Source: Deltaproteobacteria bacterium RIFCSPLOWO2_02_FULL_57_26 (GTDB taxonomy: Bacteria > Desulfobacterota > Binatia > UBA9968). Taken from it: a stretch of 8,504 nucleotides of DNA. Shown here piece by piece: positions 6,028 to 8,504 of the stretch; the first letter of the stretch is position 1; each line of letters opens with the position of its first letter. The stretch is taken from positions 1 through 8,504 of the forward strand of contig MGSI01000033.1 of NCBI GenBank assembly GCA_001798455.1. Reading direction: 5' to 3'. The translations under genes and the position numbers were made by a program. The notes under the pieces were generated by a model. The model did no database searches and was not told the origin of the DNA. It saw only the letters and a list, made by a program, of their open reading frames with translations.

Positions 6028-7226
6028 CCGGCGGTCAGGATGGGCCGCTGGTGGGGATTCGTGTCCTGGATCTGACGCGCTTATTGGCCGGCCCTTACTG
6101 CACGATGTTCCTTGGCGATCTGGGCGCCGAGGTGGTGAAGGTGGAAGAGCCGGGAATCGGCGACGATTCCCGTCTCTGGGGCCCGCCGTTTGCCGGAGGT
6201 GAAAGCGCCTACTTTCTCTGCATTAACCGCAACAAGAAAAGCCTGGGACTCAATCTCAAGTCCGATCAAGGCATTGAGATTCTGCGCGAGCTTGCCAAGC
6301 AGGCGGACGTTCTGGTTGAGAACTTTCGGCCCGGGACGATGGAGCGGCTAGGGTTGGGGGAAAAAGAGCTGAGGGCGCTCAACCCGAGGCTCATTTATGC
6401 GTCTGTCTCCGGCTTTGGCTCGGATGGTCCCATGAAAGACTGGCCCGGTTACGATCTCATTATCCAGGCCTGGGGCGGTTTCATGAGCATTACCGGAATG
6501 CCCGACGGTGAGCCCACAAAGGTTGGGGTCGCCATAGTTGATGTCTTGGCCGGTCTAATCCTGGGGCAGGCGATCCTGGCAGCGCTTTTTGCCAGGGAGA
6601 GCTTAGGCGTTGGGCAGAAGGTGGAGACCTCGCTGCTCGAAGCCGAAGTGGCCTGCTTGGTCAATTGGGCCAGCAACTATCTCGTTGGCGGGAAGATCTC
6701 TGGTCGGTTCGGAAATGCCCATCCCAGTATCGTGCCATACCAGAGCTTCAGGACGCGGGACGGGTATCTAGTGGTCGGGGTTGCCGGCGAGGCGATCTGG
6801 CAGCGTTTCTGTCAGGCCATCACAAAACCGGAATTGGCTGATGATGAGCGCTTTGCCAGAAACCCGCAGCGGGTCGAGCACAGAGAGGAGCTGCTCGAAA
6901 TCCTTGAGCCAATGTTCTTGGCCCGAGACACAGCCGCGTGGATGAAACTTCTAACCGCTTCCGGCATCCCCTGTTCCCCGGTTCAGACGGTCGATCAGGT
7001 CCTAAGCTCGCCGCAGGTATTACATCGCGGAATGGTCGTAGAAGTCCAGCATCCCACAGCGGGTAACGTTCGCATGGCCGGCATCCCCGTGAAGCTATCA
7101 AGGACACCAGCATCGATCCGGCTGGCGCCGCCGCTTCTCGGCCAGCACTCGGGAGAGGTTTTGAGGAGCTGGCTAAATTTGGACGAGACAAGGGTTGCCG
7201 ATCTCAAGAATCAAGGAGTGATCTGA
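6024..7226 (+). CDS. CaiB/BaiF family (type III) CoA-transferase
   Basis: 400 residues, typical for the family. Type III enzymes move CoA between carboxylic acids through an aspartyl-CoA thioester; family members include formyl-CoA:oxalate and carnitine CoA-transferases and alpha-methylacyl-CoA racemase. Conserved blocks are GIRVLDLTRLLAGPYCTMFL (11-30), LGAEVVKVEEPGIGD (33-47), NRNKKSLGLNLKS (68-80), DVLVENFRPG (95-104), SVSGFGSDGP (128-137), GYDLIIQAWGGFMSITG (142-158), and the C-terminal GIPCSPVQTV...P...HRG block (314-336). D173, in VAIVDVLAG, sits at the catalytic Asp position (Asp169 in Frc and CaiB). It overlaps the CMD-family gene by four bases and is followed three bases later by the MaoC-like gene. 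Pairing with a ThDP enzyme recalls the oxalate pair Frc/Oxc, but that ThDP protein looks more BFD-like, so oxalate is only one possibility. Substrate not assignable. Confidence 0.95.
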   Translation: MTGGQDGPLVGIRVLDLTRLLAGPYCTMFLGDLGAEVVKVEEPGIGDDSRLWGPPFAGGESAYFLCINRNKKSLGLNLKSDQGIEILRELAKQADVLVENFRPGTMERLGLGEKELRALNPRLIYASVSGFGSDGPMKDWPGYDLIIQAWGGFMSITGMPDGEPTKVGVAIVDVLAGLILGQAILAALFARESLGVGQKVETSLLEAEVACLVNWASNYLVGGKISGRFGNAHPSIVPYQSFRTRDGYLVVGVAGEAIWQRFCQAITKPELADDERFARNPQRVEHREELLEILEPMFLARDTAAWMKLLTASGIPCSPVQTVDQVLSSPQVLHRGMVVEVQHPTAGNVRMAGIPVKLSRTPASIRLAPPLLGQHSGEVLRSWLNLDETRVADLKNQGVI

Positions 7227-7229
7227 CAC

Positions 7230-7709
7230 ATGCAGAAAGGCATTACCTTTGAGGGATTTCATCGCGGCGACCGCTTCACGACCGGCCGGCGCACGGTCAC
7301 CGAGACCGACGTCATGCAGTTTGTCTGCCTTGTCGGTCTGTTTGAGCCGCTTTTTATCGACGCCGAGTATATCCGCAACGAGAGCCTGTTCGGCGAGCGG
7401 ATCGCGCCGGGCTCCCTCACCTTCGGCATGGCCGAAGGGCTAACTGTTCAGACGGGAATTATCCACGGCACGGCAATGGCATTTGTCGGGCTCGAGCGGA
7501 TGCGGCTTTACGCTCCAGTAAAGGTGGGCGACACGATCCAGGTTGAGATCGAGGTCCTGGATGCCAAGGAAGTTAAGTCCCGCGGGGGAGGCATTGTTGT
7601 CTTTCGTCAGGTTGTCCGCACCCAGCGAAGTGAGACCGTTATGGAATATGATGTCTCGCGCATGATTCGAGGAGCGAGGCAGGAAGAGAAGGAAGGAAGA
7701 AGCCAGTGA
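7230..7709 (+). CDS. MaoC-like hotdog-fold protein with altered active site
   Basis: 159 residues, single hotdog domain as in MaoC-type dehydratases, which normally add water to or remove it from enoyl-CoA/3-hydroxyacyl-CoA. A ribosome binding site AAGGAG lies inside the end of the CoA-transferase gene, 11 bases before the ATG. Family landmarks are TVTETDVMQF (22-31), the signature loop at 36-44, APGSLTFGMAEGL (59-71) and the late-strand segment LYAPVKVGDTIQVEIEVLD (93-111). In hydratase-2 enzymes the signature loop reads G-D-x-N-P-x-H-x-D, with Asp and His catalytic. Here it reads G-L-F-E-P-L-F-I-D, so Asp is L37, Asn is E39 and His is F42. The protein may therefore be a non-hydratase member of the fold (thioesterase, binding or other) or act by a different mechanism. 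The gene ends in a GTGA overlap with the flavin enzyme. Confidence 0.88.
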   Translation: MQKGITFEGFHRGDRFTTGRRTVTETDVMQFVCLVGLFEPLFIDAEYIRNESLFGERIAPGSLTFGMAEGLTVQTGIIHGTAMAFVGLERMRLYAPVKVGDTIQVEIEVLDAKEVKSRGGGIVVFRQVVRTQRSETVMEYDVSRMIRGARQEEKEGRSQ

Positions 7710-8504
7710 AGAGCGCGCGAGAAAGGCAGAGCGTCAAGTTCGGCATCCTCCTTCCGACCCGGGAGGTCGTCATGTCGCGCCTGCGCGACCCGGCCACGAC
7801 CATCTATCCGCTCGCCGAGCGGGCCGAGGCCTTGGGCTTTTGTTCCTTATGGGTCGGCGATAGCATAACCGCGAAGCCGCGGCTGGAGGCCGTGACGACG
7901 CTGGCTGCGGTGGCGGCCCGAACCCACCGTGTTCGTTTGGGAACGGCAGTTCTCCTGGCGGCGCTCAGGCACCCGATACTCCTGGCCCATTCCATCGCCA
8001 ATCTGGATTGGCTCTCCGGCGGGCGAGTCGATCTCGGGATCGGTTATAGCCGGCCCAATGACCCGGCTCAGGAACATGAATTTGCCATCCTGGGGCTCTC
8101 CATTAACCAACGTATTAAGATGAGCGAGGAAATCGTCCGAGTGATCCGAAGGCTCTGGCGGGAAGAGGATGTGTCGCACTCGGGTGCGTTCTTTAACTTT
8201 GAGCACGTCACCCTGGAGCCCAAGCCACTCCAACCCGGCGGGGTGCCGGTATGGCTTGCTTCGAATAATGTGGAGCCTGGCTTAAAGCGGGTGGCGCGAT
8301 TGGGGGATGGATGGCTGAGCAATATCACCAGTCCCGCCGTCTATCGTGAATGCCTGGATAAGATACGGGGCTATGCGGCAGAAGCTGGACGCGGATTGGA
8401 TGACATCGAGCCCGGGCTTTACCTCACGGTCGCCGCCGGCGCGGAGGAAAAGATAAGGGAAGGAAAAGCGTTCTTGGAGGAGTACTACAAAAAGCCCTAC
8501 GAGT
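7706..8504 (+). CDS. Luciferase-like (LLM class) flavin-dependent oxidoreductase, partial at 3' end
   Basis: 266 residues are visible before the window ends; full members are usually about 300-350. The GTG start at 7706 shares four bases (GTGA) with the stop of the MaoC-like gene and has GGAAGGAAG just upstream. The TIM-barrel pattern of bacterial luciferase/F420-dependent reductase relatives is clear: KFGILLPTREVV (11-22), ERAEALGFCSLWVGD (38-52), TTLAAVAARTHRVRLGTAVL (64-83), HPILLAHSIANLDWLSGGRVDLGIGYSR (89-116), the helix RIKMSEEIVRVIRRLW (136-151), LEPKPLQPGGVPVWLAS (170-186) and RVARLGDGWL (195-204). These enzymes use FMNH2 or reduced F420 to oxygenate or dehydrogenate small molecules. 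Choice of cofactor and substrate cannot be read here. As the fifth gene of the operon it likely acts on the same substrate pool. More operon genes may lie to the right. Confidence 0.94.
   Translation, partial: MKSARERQSVKFGILLPTREVVMSRLRDPATTIYPLAERAEALGFCSLWVGDSITAKPRLEAVTTLAAVAARTHRVRLGTAVLLAALRHPILLAHSIANLDWLSGGRVDLGIGYSRPNDPAQEHEFAILGLSINQRIKMSEEIVRVIRRLWREEDVSHSGAFFNFEHVTLEPKPLQPGGVPVWLASNNVEPGLKRVARLGDGWLSNITSPAVYRECLDKIRGYAAEAGRGLDDIEPGLYLTVAAGAEEKIREGKAFLEEYYKKPYE

Noticed and set aside
3941..7226. Assignment of the ThDP enzyme plus CoA-transferase as an oxalate pair (Oxc/Frc)
   Set aside because: The ThDP protein follows benzoylformate decarboxylase more closely by eye, and the other neighbours (UbiD, LLM enzyme, MaoC-like) do not fit oxalate metabolism.

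Overview
The window is about 8.5 kb of moderately GC-rich bacterial DNA. No rRNA, tRNA, phage, insertion-sequence or CRISPR signal is visible. The gene families present are a CaiB/BaiF CoA-transferase, a MaoC-like protein, a luciferase-like flavin oxidoreductase, a carboxymuconolactone-decarboxylase (CMD) family protein, a UbiD-family decarboxylase and a solute-binding protein without a visible permease. This mix is typical of uncultured soil, sediment or groundwater bacteria that are rich in carboxylate catabolism, such as Tectomicrobia, Binatota, Rokubacteria/NC10 or Desulfobacterota-like lineages. That placement is an impression from gene content; no phylogenetic marker is present.

Layout. 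Positions 1-283 (minus) hold the start of a GNAT acetyltransferase that runs off the left edge. Positions 284-1033 contain no intact gene. They hold a decayed C-terminal piece of a second CaiB/BaiF CoA-transferase (489-650, minus) and a purine-rich stretch of short imperfect repeats (about 715-850). Positions 1034-3574 (minus) form a two-gene unit: a secreted solute-binding protein (2564-3574), then a UbiD-family decarboxylase (1034-2479). Positions 3575-3940 are the divergent control region. From 3941 to the right edge, five plus-strand genes are packed with gaps of at most 11 bases or with overlaps: a ThDP-dependent benzoylformate-decarboxylase-like enzyme, a small CMD-family protein, a CaiB/BaiF CoA-transferase, a MaoC-like hotdog protein, and a luciferase-like monooxygenase cut by the window end.

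Reading. The two divergent units look like one uptake and degradation cluster for an unidentified organic acid. The solute-binding protein would capture the acid. UbiD and the ThDP enzyme offer two chemically distinct decarboxylations. The type III CoA-transferase would activate or exchange a CoA thioester. The flavin enzyme offers oxygenation or oxidation. Two members depart from family norms: the MaoC-like protein lacks the Asp/His hydratase dyad, and the CMD-family protein lacks the AhpD cysteine pair. The ThDP enzyme also lacks a histidine used by benzoylformate decarboxylase. The exact pathway therefore cannot be read from family names, and the cluster is a reasonable candidate for an undescribed route.
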